A stretch of 33,036 nt of DNA from Nocardia miyunensis NBRC 108239. GTDB lineage: Bacteria > Actinomycetota > Actinomycetes > Mycobacteriales > Mycobacteriaceae. Location: assembly GCF_001613065.1 (NCBI RefSeq), contig NZ_BDBQ01000126.1, forward strand, positions 1 to 33,036, given 5' to 3'. Positions within the stretch are counted from its first letter, which is position 1, and the number at the start of each line of letters is the position of its first letter. The notes under the pieces were generated by a model. That model had not been told where the DNA came from. It ran no database searches and worked only from the letters and a program-made list of their open reading frames with translations. Below are positions 17,232-25,391 of the stretch, piece by piece. The translations under genes were made by a program, and so were the position numbers.

Positions 17232-17249
17232 CCGCCACCGGGCCGGGCC

Positions 17250-19568
17250 TCACCACCACGATCGCGGCCGCAGCCGGTTGGCCAGATCGATCAGCGCGTA
17301 CCGCTGCAGGCGGCGCGGCGTGCTGCGGGCGATATGACGCAGTGCCAGTTCGATTCCCTCGCGCAGCGCCTCGTCGGAGTAGTGCAGGCCCAGGATCGTC
17401 GCTTCCGGGTCGGGAGGAGCCGCGCCGCGGCGCAGCCAGTCCAGCGCGGCGCTCAGGACCAGCACTCGCATCTGTTGCAGGCGTGGCTCATCGGGCAGGT
17501 TGCGCAGGCGCGCGGCGGCCTGGTCGAGGTCCTCGCGGGTCAGCTCGTCGGCCGGACGGGTCACCAGCAGCAGGCAGGCGGTCATCCGGGCCACATCGTG
17601 ATGACGCGAGGTCTCGGGCACTTGCTGCAAGGTCTCCACGGCCGCGGTGTGGTCATTCGCCTCGGCCAGGCAGCGAGCCAATCCGAAAGCGGCGCTGGCG
17701 AACCCGTGATTGATCCGCCAGACCGCTCGGTAGTGCTCGGTCGCGGCGCGCTCCCACCGATCCGGGTCCTGCGGCTCGGATTCGAGCAGCAGTTCGGCGG
17801 TCGCGGCCAGGGCGAGCAGCGGCGCGGCCTCGCCGGGCAGCATATCGGCGACGAGATCGAAACGCGTATAAGCCTTTTCGTAGTCGGCGTCGATGAGTTC
17901 GGCGACCGCGGCATACCATTCGATGCGCCAGTCGATCCGGTAGCCCGAGCGCAGTCCGTCCAGCTTCGACCGCGCGTACTCCACCTCGCCCAGGTCCAGA
18001 TATGCGCGAACCTCGGTCAGTGCGCCTTCCAGTTCGAAGGTTTCCGGCATGGTGATCTTGCCGGTGCGCATGTTCTCCCGGCGCTGGCGCAGGGTGTCCA
18101 GCGCCTGATGTGGATCGCCGTGCAGCAGTGGCGAGACCAGATCCGCACTGGGATCCTCGCCGTCGATGAGTGGAACCGGAAGGGCCGCAGCCACTTTCGC
18201 CGGGTCCAGGTCGGACGTGCGGGGCACCCCGTCGGCGATGGTATCGGTCTGCCGGATCAGCGTATCGATGCCGAAATCCCCTCGCGTGGCGCCGAATACG
18301 GTGGATATCTGCGGAAATTCCCGCCCGGTGTCCTCGGCCAGGACCGCGCGCAGCACGCCGAGCAGCTGCCGGTACAGCGCGTAGGCGGACGGAAAGCGCT
18401 GGGCGGGATCGGGATCGGTGGCCCGGTGCACCAGCCGCGCGAATGCCGGATAGCGCGCGAGCACGGGTTCGTCCTGTGCCGAAGGGATTCCGGGAAGCTT
18501 GTGGCCGTGCGCGTCGATCGGCATGCGCATGGTCAGCGCGGCCAAGGTGCGCCCGACCGTGTAGATGTCCGAGGCCACCGTGGGCCCGGTGCGGGTGAAC
18601 TCGGGGGCCTGATAGCCGGGTGTGCCGTACAGGCTGCCGCCGGACTGGCGGGCGGCCACCGCGCCGAGGTCGATCAGTTTGACCTCGTCCTCGCTGACCA
18701 TGATGTTGTCGGGTTTGAGGTCGTTGTAGGCCAGGCCGAACGAATGCAGATAGTCCAGTGCCGGAAGTACTTCCAGCATGTAGGCCACGGCCTCGGCGAC
18801 CGGCAGTAATTCCGGTGCGCGCTCATCCAGTTCGGTCTTGAGCGAGCGCCCGCCGACGTACTCCATCACGATGTAGCCGCACGGAATCCCGTCCGCGCCA
18901 CGATGTTTGACGAAGTTGTAGATCTTCACGATCGCCGGATGCGCCATCTCCGAAAGGAATTGGCGTTCGGCCAGGGCCACCACGTGCGCCTCGATGTCCA
19001 GGGGATTCTGCAATCCCTTCAACACCACCCAGCGCCCGCTGACGTTGCGGTCGCGGGCCAGGAAGATCCAGCCCATCCCGCCGTAGGCCAGACAGCCGCG
19101 CACCTCGTACTGATCGGCGACCAGTTCCCCTGGTTCGAGCATGGGCCGGAAGTTGAACGGGGAGCCGCACTGCGCGCAGATCCCGGCCGAGACATCGTGC
19201 GCCCGCGAACCCGACGTGGGTTCGGCCACGCTCTCCTCGGATCGCCCGACCGGCTGCTGGCATTTCCAGCAGAAACGTTTGTCCTCGGGAACTTGGGGAT
19301 CGCGCAGCACCGCGGCGGTGGGATCGACCGGATTCACCCGCGGCAGCGTGACCAGCCCGGCGCCCACCCGCCGCACGCCGGGACGCGAGCGCTGATCGGT
19401 ATCCGCCGCGACCGGAACCGAATCCTCCTGTCCCGCCCACGAACTCGGCTGGGTGACCACCACACGCCGGGTCGCCCACCGGTAGGACGTCTCGGCGGCC
19501 TCGCGCAGCTGGCGCGTCGCCCACGGGGGTGGACTCGGGTGGCCGGACGAGCTGGAATTCTCGGCCAT
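17250..19568 (-). CDS. pknG: PknG-type serine/threonine protein kinase
   Basis: Soluble Ser/Thr kinase that in mycobacteria controls 2-oxoglutarate/glutamate metabolism through GarA phosphorylation, and host interactions. The 772 residues show the full PknG layout: a disordered N-terminus; a rubredoxin-like metal site with two CxxC pairs (C100/C103 and C131/C134); and a kinase domain with glycine loop GCLAYGGMGW (158-167), Lys184 in VVLKGL, VMEYVGG hinge, YNDLKPDN with catalytic Asp283, and DLG (Asp300) instead of DFG. A C-terminal TPR region ends in ANRLRPRSWW. Mycobacterial PknG is about 750 aa, so this is full length. The start is ATG 19568, with only a weak GAGAAG upstream. In mycobacteria pknG sits beside glnH-like genes; here it lies behind an amino-acid permease and convergent with the giant operon. 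Confidence 0.93.
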   Translation of the reverse strand: MAENSSSSGHPSPPPWATRQLREAAETSYRWATRRVVVTQPSSWAGQEDSVPVAADTDQRSRPGVRRVGAGLVTLPRVNPVDPTAAVLRDPQVPEDKRFCWKCQQPVGRSEESVAEPTSGSRAHDVSAGICAQCGSPFNFRPMLEPGELVADQYEVRGCLAYGGMGWIFLARDRNVSGRWVVLKGLQNPLDIEAHVVALAERQFLSEMAHPAIVKIYNFVKHRGADGIPCGYIVMEYVGGRSLKTELDERAPELLPVAEAVAYMLEVLPALDYLHSFGLAYNDLKPDNIMVSEDEVKLIDLGAVAARQSGGSLYGTPGYQAPEFTRTGPTVASDIYTVGRTLAALTMRMPIDAHGHKLPGIPSAQDEPVLARYPAFARLVHRATDPDPAQRFPSAYALYRQLLGVLRAVLAEDTGREFPQISTVFGATRGDFGIDTLIRQTDTIADGVPRTSDLDPAKVAAALPVPLIDGEDPSADLVSPLLHGDPHQALDTLRQRRENMRTGKITMPETFELEGALTEVRAYLDLGEVEYARSKLDGLRSGYRIDWRIEWYAAVAELIDADYEKAYTRFDLVADMLPGEAAPLLALAATAELLLESEPQDPDRWERAATEHYRAVWRINHGFASAAFGLARCLAEANDHTAAVETLQQVPETSRHHDVARMTACLLLVTRPADELTREDLDQAAARLRNLPDEPRLQQMRVLVLSAALDWLRRGAAPPDPEATILGLHYSDEALREGIELALRHIARSTPRRLQRYALIDLANRLRPRSWW

Positions 19569-19613
19569 TCGTCTTCTCAGAACCTCGAACCTCGCAGTGA
19601 CCCGGAAACCCCA

Positions 19614-19650
19614 CCGCTCCGCAGCCGGAGTGATCCGTACTGCGGAGCGG
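19614..19650 (-). terminator. 11-bp perfect stem-loop between permease and pknG
   Basis: Arms ccgctccgcag (19614-19624) and ctgcggagcgg (19640-19650) are perfectly complementary with a 15-nt loop. It lies downstream of the permease stop (19702) and upstream of pknG, both on the - strand. No T-run follows, so it may be an actinobacterial U-less terminator for the permease transcript, or an operator or attenuator in the pknG leader. The sequence does not decide. Confidence 0.45.
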
Positions 19651-19701
19651 CGGGGGCCGGTTCCCGGCGGTGTTCCGGTGGTTTACCGGAATCGACGGGT
19701 A

Positions 19702-21246
19702 TCAGTGCGATTGTGCCTCATCATCCGAGCTCGCGCTGGGACTGGAGATCGAACCGGACTCCCGGTGTTCCATCGGACGCTCGGCCAGGACCGGGAACTG
19801 CCCGGTGTAGCCGACCCGCGCGGTCGCCAGTTCGAGCACCCGCTTGCGGGCCAGGAACCAGCCGCCGATCAGCAGCGGGAGCACGATCACGGCCATGGCC
19901 AGGACCGCACCCCACTGCGTGCGGTCGCCGCTGAAGATCATGATCAGCACGACCACCGCGAGGAATATCAGCGCGGATATGCTCGTGTACGGAGCACCGA
20001 ACAGCCGGAACGACGGACGCGTCGCCTTGCCCTGCCGTGACCACCGCCACAGCTGCAACTGGCACAGCAGGATCGCGGTCCAGGCGAACATGGTGCCCAG
20101 TGCGGACACGTTCATCACGATGGAGAACGCCTCCTTCGGGACCAGGGCGTTGAGCCCGACACCGATCAGCGCGACGCAGCCCGTGGCCAGGATGCCGACG
20201 TAGGGCACGCCCCGCGAGGACATCTTCGAGCCGATCTTCGGCGCGCTGCCGTTCATCGACATCGACCGGATGATGCGACCGGTCGAGTACAGGCCCGCGT
20301 TCAGGCTGGAGAACGCCGCGGTCAGCACGACCAGGTTCATCACCGTGCCCGCGCCGTGGACGCCCAGCTTGGCGAAGAACGTCACGAACGGGCTGACCTC
20401 GGGGTTGAACGACTTGTACGGGATCAGCAACGACAGCAGCACCAGCGAGCCGACGTAGAACAGTGCGATGCGGGCGATGACCGAGTTGATCGCGCGGGGC
20501 ATGATCTTCTCGGGGTTCTCGGCCTCACCGGCCGCGGTGCCCACCAATTCGACTGCCGCGTAGGAGAACACGACGCCGGTGACGGCCAACGCCACTGGCC
20601 AGGTGCCCTTCGGGAACAGGCCGCCGCTGTTGCTGATGACCGTCCAGCCGGTGGTGTCGCCGTCCAGCTTGAACCGTCCGGCGAGGAACACCACGCCCAG
20701 GACCAGGAATCCGACCAGCGCGACGACCTTGATGATCGCGGCCCAGAACTCCATCTCACCGAACCACTTCACCGAGATCATGTTGATGGCCAGCACGATG
20801 GCCAGCGCGATCAGCGCGATCAGCCACTGTGGGATGACCTTGGTGGCCCCCCAGTAGTGGACGTATGTTGCGATGGCGGTGATGTCGGCGATGCCGGTCA
20901 TGCACCAGTGGAAGAAGTACATCCAGCCGACGCCGAAGGCCAGCTTCTCCCCGTAGAACTCGCGCGCATAGGAGACGAACGAGCCCGAGGACGGCCGGTG
21001 CAGCACCAACTCGCCGAGGGCGCGAAGTATGAAGAAGACGAAGATGCCGCAGACCGCGTACGCGATGAACAGGCCCGCGCCCGCGGAGTGCAGGCGGGAG
21101 CTGGCACCCAGGAACAGACCCGTGCCGATGGCGCCGCCGATCGCGATCATTTGCAGTTGGCGAGGTCGAAGCGCCTTGTGGTAGCCCTCGTCCTCGGCGT
21201 GCAGGGAATGCGCCTGCGTCTCCGGAGGGGGTTGAACGGTGGTCAT
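19702..21246 (-). CDS. ansP: Amino-acid permease, AnsP-like (L-asparagine) APC-family transporter
   Basis: Cytoplasmic-membrane symporter of the APC superfamily, amino-acid transporter (AAT) type, 514 aa with about 12 predicted membrane segments. The hallmark GGAIGTGLFLG (37-47) follows the soluble N-terminus YHKALRPRQLQMIA. FFILRALGELVLHRPSSGSFVSYAREF, ISVKWFGEMEFW and AAVELVGTAAGEAENPEK are typical of the asparagine/GABA/aromatic AAT group, and overall the pattern is closest to mycobacterial AnsP. Substrate assignment is by family resemblance only. Start: the frame extends upstream to 21345, but the ATG at 21246 has AAGGAAGG 8 nt upstream and removes 33 non-conserved residues. It is divergent from the MerR gene. 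The Ser/Asp-rich C-terminus is cytoplasmic. Confidence 0.85.
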   Translation of the reverse strand: MTTVQPPPETQAHSLHAEDEGYHKALRPRQLQMIAIGGAIGTGLFLGASSRLHSAGAGLFIAYAVCGIFVFFILRALGELVLHRPSSGSFVSYAREFYGEKLAFGVGWMYFFHWCMTGIADITAIATYVHYWGATKVIPQWLIALIALAIVLAINMISVKWFGEMEFWAAIIKVVALVGFLVLGVVFLAGRFKLDGDTTGWTVISNSGGLFPKGTWPVALAVTGVVFSYAAVELVGTAAGEAENPEKIMPRAINSVIARIALFYVGSLVLLSLLIPYKSFNPEVSPFVTFFAKLGVHGAGTVMNLVVLTAAFSSLNAGLYSTGRIIRSMSMNGSAPKIGSKMSSRGVPYVGILATGCVALIGVGLNALVPKEAFSIVMNVSALGTMFAWTAILLCQLQLWRWSRQGKATRPSFRLFGAPYTSISALIFLAVVVLIMIFSGDRTQWGAVLAMAVIVLPLLIGGWFLARKRVLELATARVGYTGQFPVLAERPMEHRESGSISSPSASSDDEAQSH

Positions 21247-21271
21247 GTGCGGGACCTTCCTTGTGATGCCG

Positions 21272-21277
21272 ATCATA
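21272..21277 (-). promoter_or_regulatory. Candidate -10 element of the permease gene
   Basis: Read on the - strand, TATGAT lies about 25 nt upstream of the ATG at 21246 and leaves a short leader that contains the AAGGAAGG ribosome-binding site. It fits the actinobacterial TANNNT pattern. No convincing -35 was found. It supports the downstream start choice. Confidence 0.4.
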
Positions 21278-21343
21278 CCGCTGTGTGGTGTAACGTACCG
21301 CTGATAAATGGCACATGCAAGAGGTAAGTTCATATGTAACGTC

Positions 21344-21415
21344 ATGGAAACCCGTGGCCCTCACCGAAACCCGGTGGTAATGGGCACTGTGGACAGGGGT
21401 TTCCATATGGTTTCC
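21344..21415. promoter_or_regulatory. Cluster of GGAAACC repeats, candidate operator in the permease/MerR gap
   Basis: Within the 182-bp divergent gap, atggaaaccc (21344-21353) is repeated inverted as gggtttccat (21397-21406). A second forward-type core lies in ccgaaacccggtgg (about 21364-21377), and a further inverted ggtttcc is at 21409-21415, next to the MerR ribosome-binding site. Two forward and two inverted cores form a mirror arrangement. Inference: it is the binding region of the adjacent MerR-type regulator or another factor. Confidence 0.5.
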
Positions 21416-21428
21416 TGGAGGTATGGCT

Positions 21429-22178
21429 GTGGAATCGGAGTTCACGATCGACGAGTTGGCGCGCGAGGCCGGGATGACCGTGCGCACGCTGCGCGTGTAC
21501 AACGAGCGCGGTTTGCTGCCGCCGCCGCAGCTGAAGGGCCGCACCGGTTTCTACAGCGAGGAACATCTGAACCGGGTGCGCATCATCAGCCGGTTGCTCG
21601 ATCGCGGCATCAAGCTCAACGGTGTGCGCGATCTGCTCGAGGCATGGGATCGCGGTGACGATCTGGCCGCGGTGCTCGGGGTCAGCACGTCCGCCTCGAC
21701 CGCGCCCCCGGCGCCCAAGCCGGTTGCCGTCGCGGCCGAAACCACCGTTGCCGCAACCGAACTCGCCGAACGCTACAGCGAGATTCCGAACGGCCTGGCC
21801 CGCGTGGTGACCACGGGACTGTACGAGCCGGTGGACGCCACCACGTACCGGGTGAAGGATCCGCACCTGGTCGACATCGCCGCGCAACTGATGGGCGCGG
21901 GCGTGCCGCCGACACGTGTGCTCGACGAACTCGAGCGGTTGCGGGACGATTGCGACCATATCGCCCGGCAGTTCGTGGACATGTTCGAGCGGACCGCGGT
22001 GCGCGAGTTCCGGCGGTCCGATCGCAAATCACAGGATGTGGCCGAACTGGTCGGGCACCTGTCGATGACACGGTCGATGCCCGGCAAGGTGGCGAGCGAT
22101 CTGATCGGTCAGTACGTCGCCCGGTATCTCGAGCACACCACCCGGGAACTGGGCGACATCCTGCCCGACGGCGTGTGA
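21429..22178 (+). CDS. MerR-family transcriptional regulator
   Basis: DNA-binding regulator of 249 aa. The N-terminus has the MerR winged helix-turn-helix: FTIDELAREAGMTVRTLRVY, ERGLLPPP, the wing GRTGFYSEEHLNRVRII, then the dimerisation helix start LLDRGIKLNGVRDLLEAW. An Ala/Pro linker (about residues 85-110) leads to a helical C-terminal domain with no Cys cluster, so a metal-sensing role is unlikely; its ligand is unknown. Start choice: ATG 21423 is only 1 nt after GGAGG (21417-21421), whereas the in-frame GTG at 21429 is 7 nt after it and is preferred. It is divergent from the permease, so regulation of that gene and of itself is the natural guess. It is followed by a hairpin and converges with the WXG100 operon. 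Confidence 0.88.
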   Translation: MESEFTIDELAREAGMTVRTLRVYNERGLLPPPQLKGRTGFYSEEHLNRVRIISRLLDRGIKLNGVRDLLEAWDRGDDLAAVLGVSTSASTAPPAPKPVAVAAETTVAATELAERYSEIPNGLARVVTTGLYEPVDATTYRVKDPHLVDIAAQLMGAGVPPTRVLDELERLRDDCDHIARQFVDMFERTAVREFRRSDRKSQDVAELVGHLSMTRSMPGKVASDLIGQYVARYLEHTTRELGDILPDGV

Positions 22179-22179
22179 A

Positions 22180-22201
22180 CCGGGCCGGCTGATCGGCCCG
22201 G
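22180..22201. terminator. GC-rich hairpin between convergent MerR and WXG100 genes
   Basis: ccgggccg (22180-22187), loop gctgat, cggcccgg (22194-22201): a perfect 8-bp stem starting 1 nt after the MerR stop codon and ending 13 bp before the WXG100 stop. There is no U-run. Its place in a 36-bp convergent gap suggests a bidirectional terminator. Confidence 0.6.
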
Positions 22202-22214
22202 CCCGTCCGCGCCG

Positions 22215-22520
22215 CTACTGCGAGGAGGTCTTCTCGTTGTCCTCGAAGGTCTTCGCGGAGTCCCGCAGGTTGTTCGCGTTGTCGGTGAACACGGTCACCA
22301 ATTGCGAGAGGGTGTTGAACATCCCGTCGCGATTGGTGACGTAACCCTTGTCACCCTCGGCGAACTTCTTGCCGTTCTTGTCGTCACCCCAGGGCGCGCC
22401 CTTGGCGGCGGTCGAGGATTGCAGCTTGTCCAGAATCGCCTTGGTGGTGGCGGAGACGTCCTCGAACTCCGTCGCGGACTTGCGCAGTCCGTCGGGATTC
22501 AGCTCTACCGATTCGGCCAT
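22215..22520 (-). CDS. WXG100-family (EsxA/B-like) type VII secretion substrate
   Basis: Small helical-hairpin protein of 101 aa, the standard size for WXG100 proteins secreted through ESX/type VII systems. W44-G45 sits in the turn APWGDDKNGKKF, the WG-D variant with the downstream G..F seen in many actinobacterial members. Helix 1 starts after NPDGLRKSATEFEDVSATTKAIL, helix 2 covers MFNTLSQLVTVFTDNANNLRDSAKTF, and the C-terminus FEDNEKTSSQ may hold the YxxxD/E-like export signal. There is no cleavable signal peptide. The start is ATG 22520 with GAGGA just upstream. It lies 24 bp behind the YbaB gene and last in the glycosyltransferase operon. There is no second Esx gene next to it, so it may form a homodimer or pair with a WXG100-like domain elsewhere. 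Confidence 0.88.
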   Translation of the reverse strand: MAESVELNPDGLRKSATEFEDVSATTKAILDKLQSSTAAKGAPWGDDKNGKKFAEGDKGYVTNRDGMFNTLSQLVTVFTDNANNLRDSAKTFEDNEKTSSQ

Positions 22521-22544
22521 GGGGTCCTCGCTCTCGTCGGCTGA

Positions 22545-23006
22545 TCAGTCGTCGTCGGATACCGACCAGGGCTGGGCCCGGTCCGGTTGTTCCTTGTTGC
22601 GCGCCGAGGGCGGATCGAACGACGCACGTTCGGGTTCGGGCACCTTCGCCGTGAGATCGGGCAGATCCGCGACGATCGAGGACAGGCTCGGCAGCCGGGA
22701 GCGGGTCTTGCGCACCGGCGCGATCAACTCCTCGGCCCGGCGGGCCACCGAGGCCGCGGCCTCCTGTGCGGCCTCCAGCACCGCCGCGGCGATCTCGTCG
22801 TAGTCCAGCTCGTCGATGTCGTCGCCGAAGACGATGTCGATCGGCACGCCGTCGGCATTGCAGGTCACCTCGACCCGGCCCTCTTCGGCGGTGGCGGTGG
22901 CGACGAGTTCGGTGCGCTGACGCTGCGCGTCCGCGATCGACCGGATGTGGGTGTTGACCGTGTCCAGCAGATCGGCGAGATCGGCCTTGGCTCTCTCGTT
23001 ACTCAC
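22545..23006 (-). CDS. YbaB/EbfC-family nucleoid-associated-type protein (copy 1)
   Basis: A 153-aa protein with the YbaB/EbfC fold: an N-terminal helix NERAKADLADLLDTVNTHIRSIADAQRQR, strands RVEVTCNADGVPIDIVFGDDI, then helix YDEIAAAVLEAAQEAAASVARRAEEL. An acidic, Pro-rich tail of about 45 residues follows. Known: classical YbaB is about 100 aa and binds DNA; longer variants are common beside type VII substrates in Nocardia-like genomes, where their role is unclear. The start is GTG 23006 with GAGGAGA 10 nt upstream. It is a clear paralogue of the protein at 27441-27938. Its place directly before the WXG100 gene suggests a role in that system, as chaperone or regulator. Confidence 0.85.
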   Translation of the reverse strand: MSNERAKADLADLLDTVNTHIRSIADAQRQRTELVATATAEEGRVEVTCNADGVPIDIVFGDDIDELDYDEIAAAVLEAAQEAAASVARRAEELIAPVRKTRSRLPSLSSIVADLPDLTAKVPEPERASFDPPSARNKEQPDRAQPWSVSDDD

Positions 23007-23066
23007 GACAGCGAAATCTCCTCGTACGGAAACTGGTCCGAGTTTACCGTGTGATCGCCGATCGGG

Positions 23067-23750
23067 TCAGTGAAGATTGAACTCGTAGGTGGCGTAACGC
23101 CGCTGATCGGTGCCCGCGTCCTCCCAGTGGAAGGCGTGCCGCCCGATGTGGCCCAGGCGGATCCGGGTATCGGCCATGATCCGGAAACCGCTGCGGCGAG
23201 CGCGTTCACAGAACGAGTACTCCGCGCTCATGTACCAGTGGTCCTCGCCCTCGGGCACGATCAGCGGCAGGAAGTACGGCACCGTGATGCGGTCGAACTG
23301 CTTGTTGCACACCGGGAGTTCCTCGTGCACGATCATCTGCTCGAAGACGGTTCGCTGGGTGAAGCAGAAACCCATTGCCGCATAACGGATCTCGAGCAGA
23401 CCGCCGCCCTCGCCGAACAGCACCCGGGGCGTGTCGGGCAGCAGTTTGCAGGCCAGCTCGCGCCTGCCCTTGCGCGGGTAGATCCCGCACACCACCGGAA
23501 GATCGTGCTCGCGCAGCATATCCACCGCATCGGCGTCGAAGCCGATGTCCGAATCGATCCACATCATCGCTTCGTAGTCGTCCATCAGCGCGTCGGTCGC
23601 CAGCTGACTGCGCCCCTGATCGATCGCGGCGTACCGCGGCACCGCGCGCACGTGGTAGCCGCGGGCTTCGAGTTGCGCCAGCCCCCGGGCACATTCGGGC
23701 TCCAGGTGGCCGCCGATCGGCGCCAGCACGACACAGCGGGACGGATCCAT
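23067..23750 (-). CDS. Stand-alone GT-A-type glycosyltransferase-like protein
   Basis: A 227-aa protein equivalent to the C-terminal module of the two larger genes upstream. It starts CVVLAPIGGHLEPECARGL, has QGRSQLATDALM, the acidic motif WIDSDIGFD (Asp66, Asp68) expected to bind a metal-nucleotide sugar, then FGEGGGLLEIRYAAMGF, VPYFLP, an FCERARRSGFRI motif and GHIGRHAFHWEDAG. It lacks the DUF707 part. It is cytoplasmic, with no signal peptide or membrane segment. The start is ATG 23750, with GAGGGAG 9 nt upstream. Family, donor sugar and acceptor cannot be named. It is third in a leftward operon, 60 bp before YbaB. Confidence 0.8.
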   Translation of the reverse strand: MDPSRCVVLAPIGGHLEPECARGLAQLEARGYHVRAVPRYAAIDQGRSQLATDALMDDYEAMMWIDSDIGFDADAVDMLREHDLPVVCGIYPRKGRRELACKLLPDTPRVLFGEGGGLLEIRYAAMGFCFTQRTVFEQMIVHEELPVCNKQFDRITVPYFLPLIVPEGEDHWYMSAEYSFCERARRSGFRIMADTRIRLGHIGRHAFHWEDAGTDQRRYATYEFNLH

Positions 23751-23816
23751 CGAAGTTCACTCCCTCGTCGAAACATGTTCGCTGATCTCCTGCGACCCGA
23801 GGCGGCGGCGGAAAGA

Positions 23817-25322
23817 TCAGAAGTTGAAGGTAAAGCTGGCGAACCGTTCTCGGGAACTGCCCGCGTCCTCCCAGCCGTAGGTCTGCCGCCCGATGTGACC
23901 CAGCCGGATCTTGGTGTCGGCGATGATGTCGTAACCGCAGCGGCGGGCGCGCTCGCAGAAGGCGAAATCCTCACCCAGGTACCAGAAGTTCTCGCCCACC
24001 GGCACGGCCATCGGCAGGAAGTACGGGACCACCGGGCGGCCGAAATGCTTGTTGCACGTGGGCAATTGCTCGTGTCGCTGGATCTCGTCGTAGATGTGCC
24101 GCCGGGTGTGCAGGAATCCGGTGGCGCCGTATTTGATCTTGGCCAGGCCGCCGCCCTCGCCGAAGGTCAGCCGCTCGGTGCCCGGCTCGAGGTGGACCAC
24201 CAGCTCGCGCTGCCCCTTCTTGGTGTAGATGGCGCAGGAGATCGGCAAGTCCAGGGTGCGCAGCTGCATCACCGCGTCGACCGGGAAGGACATGTCGGCA
24301 TCGATCCACATCAGCTCCTCGAATCCGGCCGCCAGCGCGTCGGTGGCCATCTGGCTGCGGACCTGGTCGATACCGGACGCGCCGTACACCCGCCACACCG
24401 GATAGCCCTGCTGCTCGAGCTGGAAAAGCGAACGCGCGCAATCGGGTTCGATGCTGTCGGCCACCGGGACCAGGATCACGCAGCGGGTGGGATCCAGGCG
24501 TTCGCGGACATCGGAGGCGACCCACTGCGGGTCCAACTGCGGCTGCGGCGCGGCCGGCGCGTCCGGGTCGGCCGCGACCTCGCCGCGCACCTGCGGCTCG
24601 ATGGGCGAGAGGTTCCTCGCGTCGAGGAATCGCCGGTATTCGACGATCCGGAAATCCACGTCGGGCATGAGGTCGTACTCTTCGGACCCCTCGAGCTCCT
24701 GGAGCCGGTCGAACAGCTCGAGCTCCTCATCCGTGGCGGGCTGCGGGATCGGGCGCGATCGGACGTTGCGCACCGACGCGTAGTCCACGACGGCGATATC
24801 GCGGTCGCCGAGCATGGTCGGCCACAGTGCGGCGAGGCCGAGTTCGGAGATTGTCGAGTCGAAATCCGGTAGGCAACGATTCAGGAATTCCCGGCTGAAG
24901 CAGGGAGCCATGTCACTGACATAATTCGTGTATCGCAGTACATGATCGGGAACGACCCGGCTGATCTCGTCATCGACATAACTGTCGGATGTCAGCGAGG
25001 GCTGGGCCAGGGCCAAGGAGTATTCGGAACAGATATCGAACATCGCGTTGATCGATGCCGTATCGGTCTGGAGATCATCGTCCGGAACCCAGATGTGATC
25101 GTACTGTTCGAGCGAATCGCCCAATCTCCCCGCCACATGCCGCACCACGGCCCATTTCGGTCCCTTGAAATCCATCCGCACCGCGTGGGGGCTGTGGAAA
25201 CGCTTGGGATCGATACCGGTGTAACTGACGATCAGATCCCAATTCCGATCGCCCGGCCCGGTCATCCAGGACTCGTGCTGCGATATTTCGGTGGCCCGGA
25301 CGATGACAAGGTTACGTCGCAC
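23817..25322 (-). CDS. DUF707-glycosyltransferase fusion protein (copy 2)
   Basis: A 501-aa two-domain protein. Residues 1-195 match DUF707: RRNLVIVRA, NWDLIVSYTG, FKGPKW, WVPDDDLQTD (DDD at 81-83, GT-A-like), ALAQPSL and MAPCFSREFL. A charged, Pro-rich linker (about 195-275) leads to a second GT-A-like module beginning CVILVPVADSIEPDCARSL, with WIDADMSFPVDAV (Asp341, Asp343), KKGQRELVVHLEPGT, FGEGGGLAKIKYGATGF, GEDFAFCERARRCG and GHIGRQTYGWEDAG. It may carry two separate nucleotide-sugar sites. The start is GTG 25322, matching the GTG start and first residues of the upstream paralogue; there is no Shine-Dalgarno sequence. Role inferred: glycosylation of a cell-envelope or secreted product. 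Confidence 0.83.
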   Translation of the reverse strand: MRRNLVIVRATEISQHESWMTGPGDRNWDLIVSYTGIDPKRFHSPHAVRMDFKGPKWAVVRHVAGRLGDSLEQYDHIWVPDDDLQTDTASINAMFDICSEYSLALAQPSLTSDSYVDDEISRVVPDHVLRYTNYVSDMAPCFSREFLNRCLPDFDSTISELGLAALWPTMLGDRDIAVVDYASVRNVRSRPIPQPATDEELELFDRLQELEGSEEYDLMPDVDFRIVEYRRFLDARNLSPIEPQVRGEVAADPDAPAAPQPQLDPQWVASDVRERLDPTRCVILVPVADSIEPDCARSLFQLEQQGYPVWRVYGASGIDQVRSQMATDALAAGFEELMWIDADMSFPVDAVMQLRTLDLPISCAIYTKKGQRELVVHLEPGTERLTFGEGGGLAKIKYGATGFLHTRRHIYDEIQRHEQLPTCNKHFGRPVVPYFLPMAVPVGENFWYLGEDFAFCERARRCGYDIIADTKIRLGHIGRQTYGWEDAGSSRERFASFTFNF

Positions 25323-25334
25323 GACGCCAGTATC
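25320..25334 (-). promoter_or_regulatory. Candidate leaderless promoter of the second DUF707-GT gene
   Basis: On the - strand GATACT (25329-25334) is followed by exactly 6 nt and then the GTG start codon, with no ribosome-binding site. This is the geometry of actinobacterial leaderless genes, where the -10 ends about 7 nt before the first base. No -35 was recognised. The same arrangement precedes the first DUF707-GT gene. Confidence 0.5.
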
Positions 25335-25391
25335 GCATCGGCCCGCGGCTTTCGCCTGCGCGCGGGTGGCCGGTGATATCGGAACAGGGGC

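Noticed and set aside
17232..17249. Terminator between the 89-aa gene and pknG
   Set aside because: The gap is only 18 bp and shows no stable stem-loop.
21247..21345. Upstream extension of the permease to 21345
   Set aside because: The extra 33 residues are unlike permease N-termini and the ATG at 21246 has an ideal ribosome-binding site.
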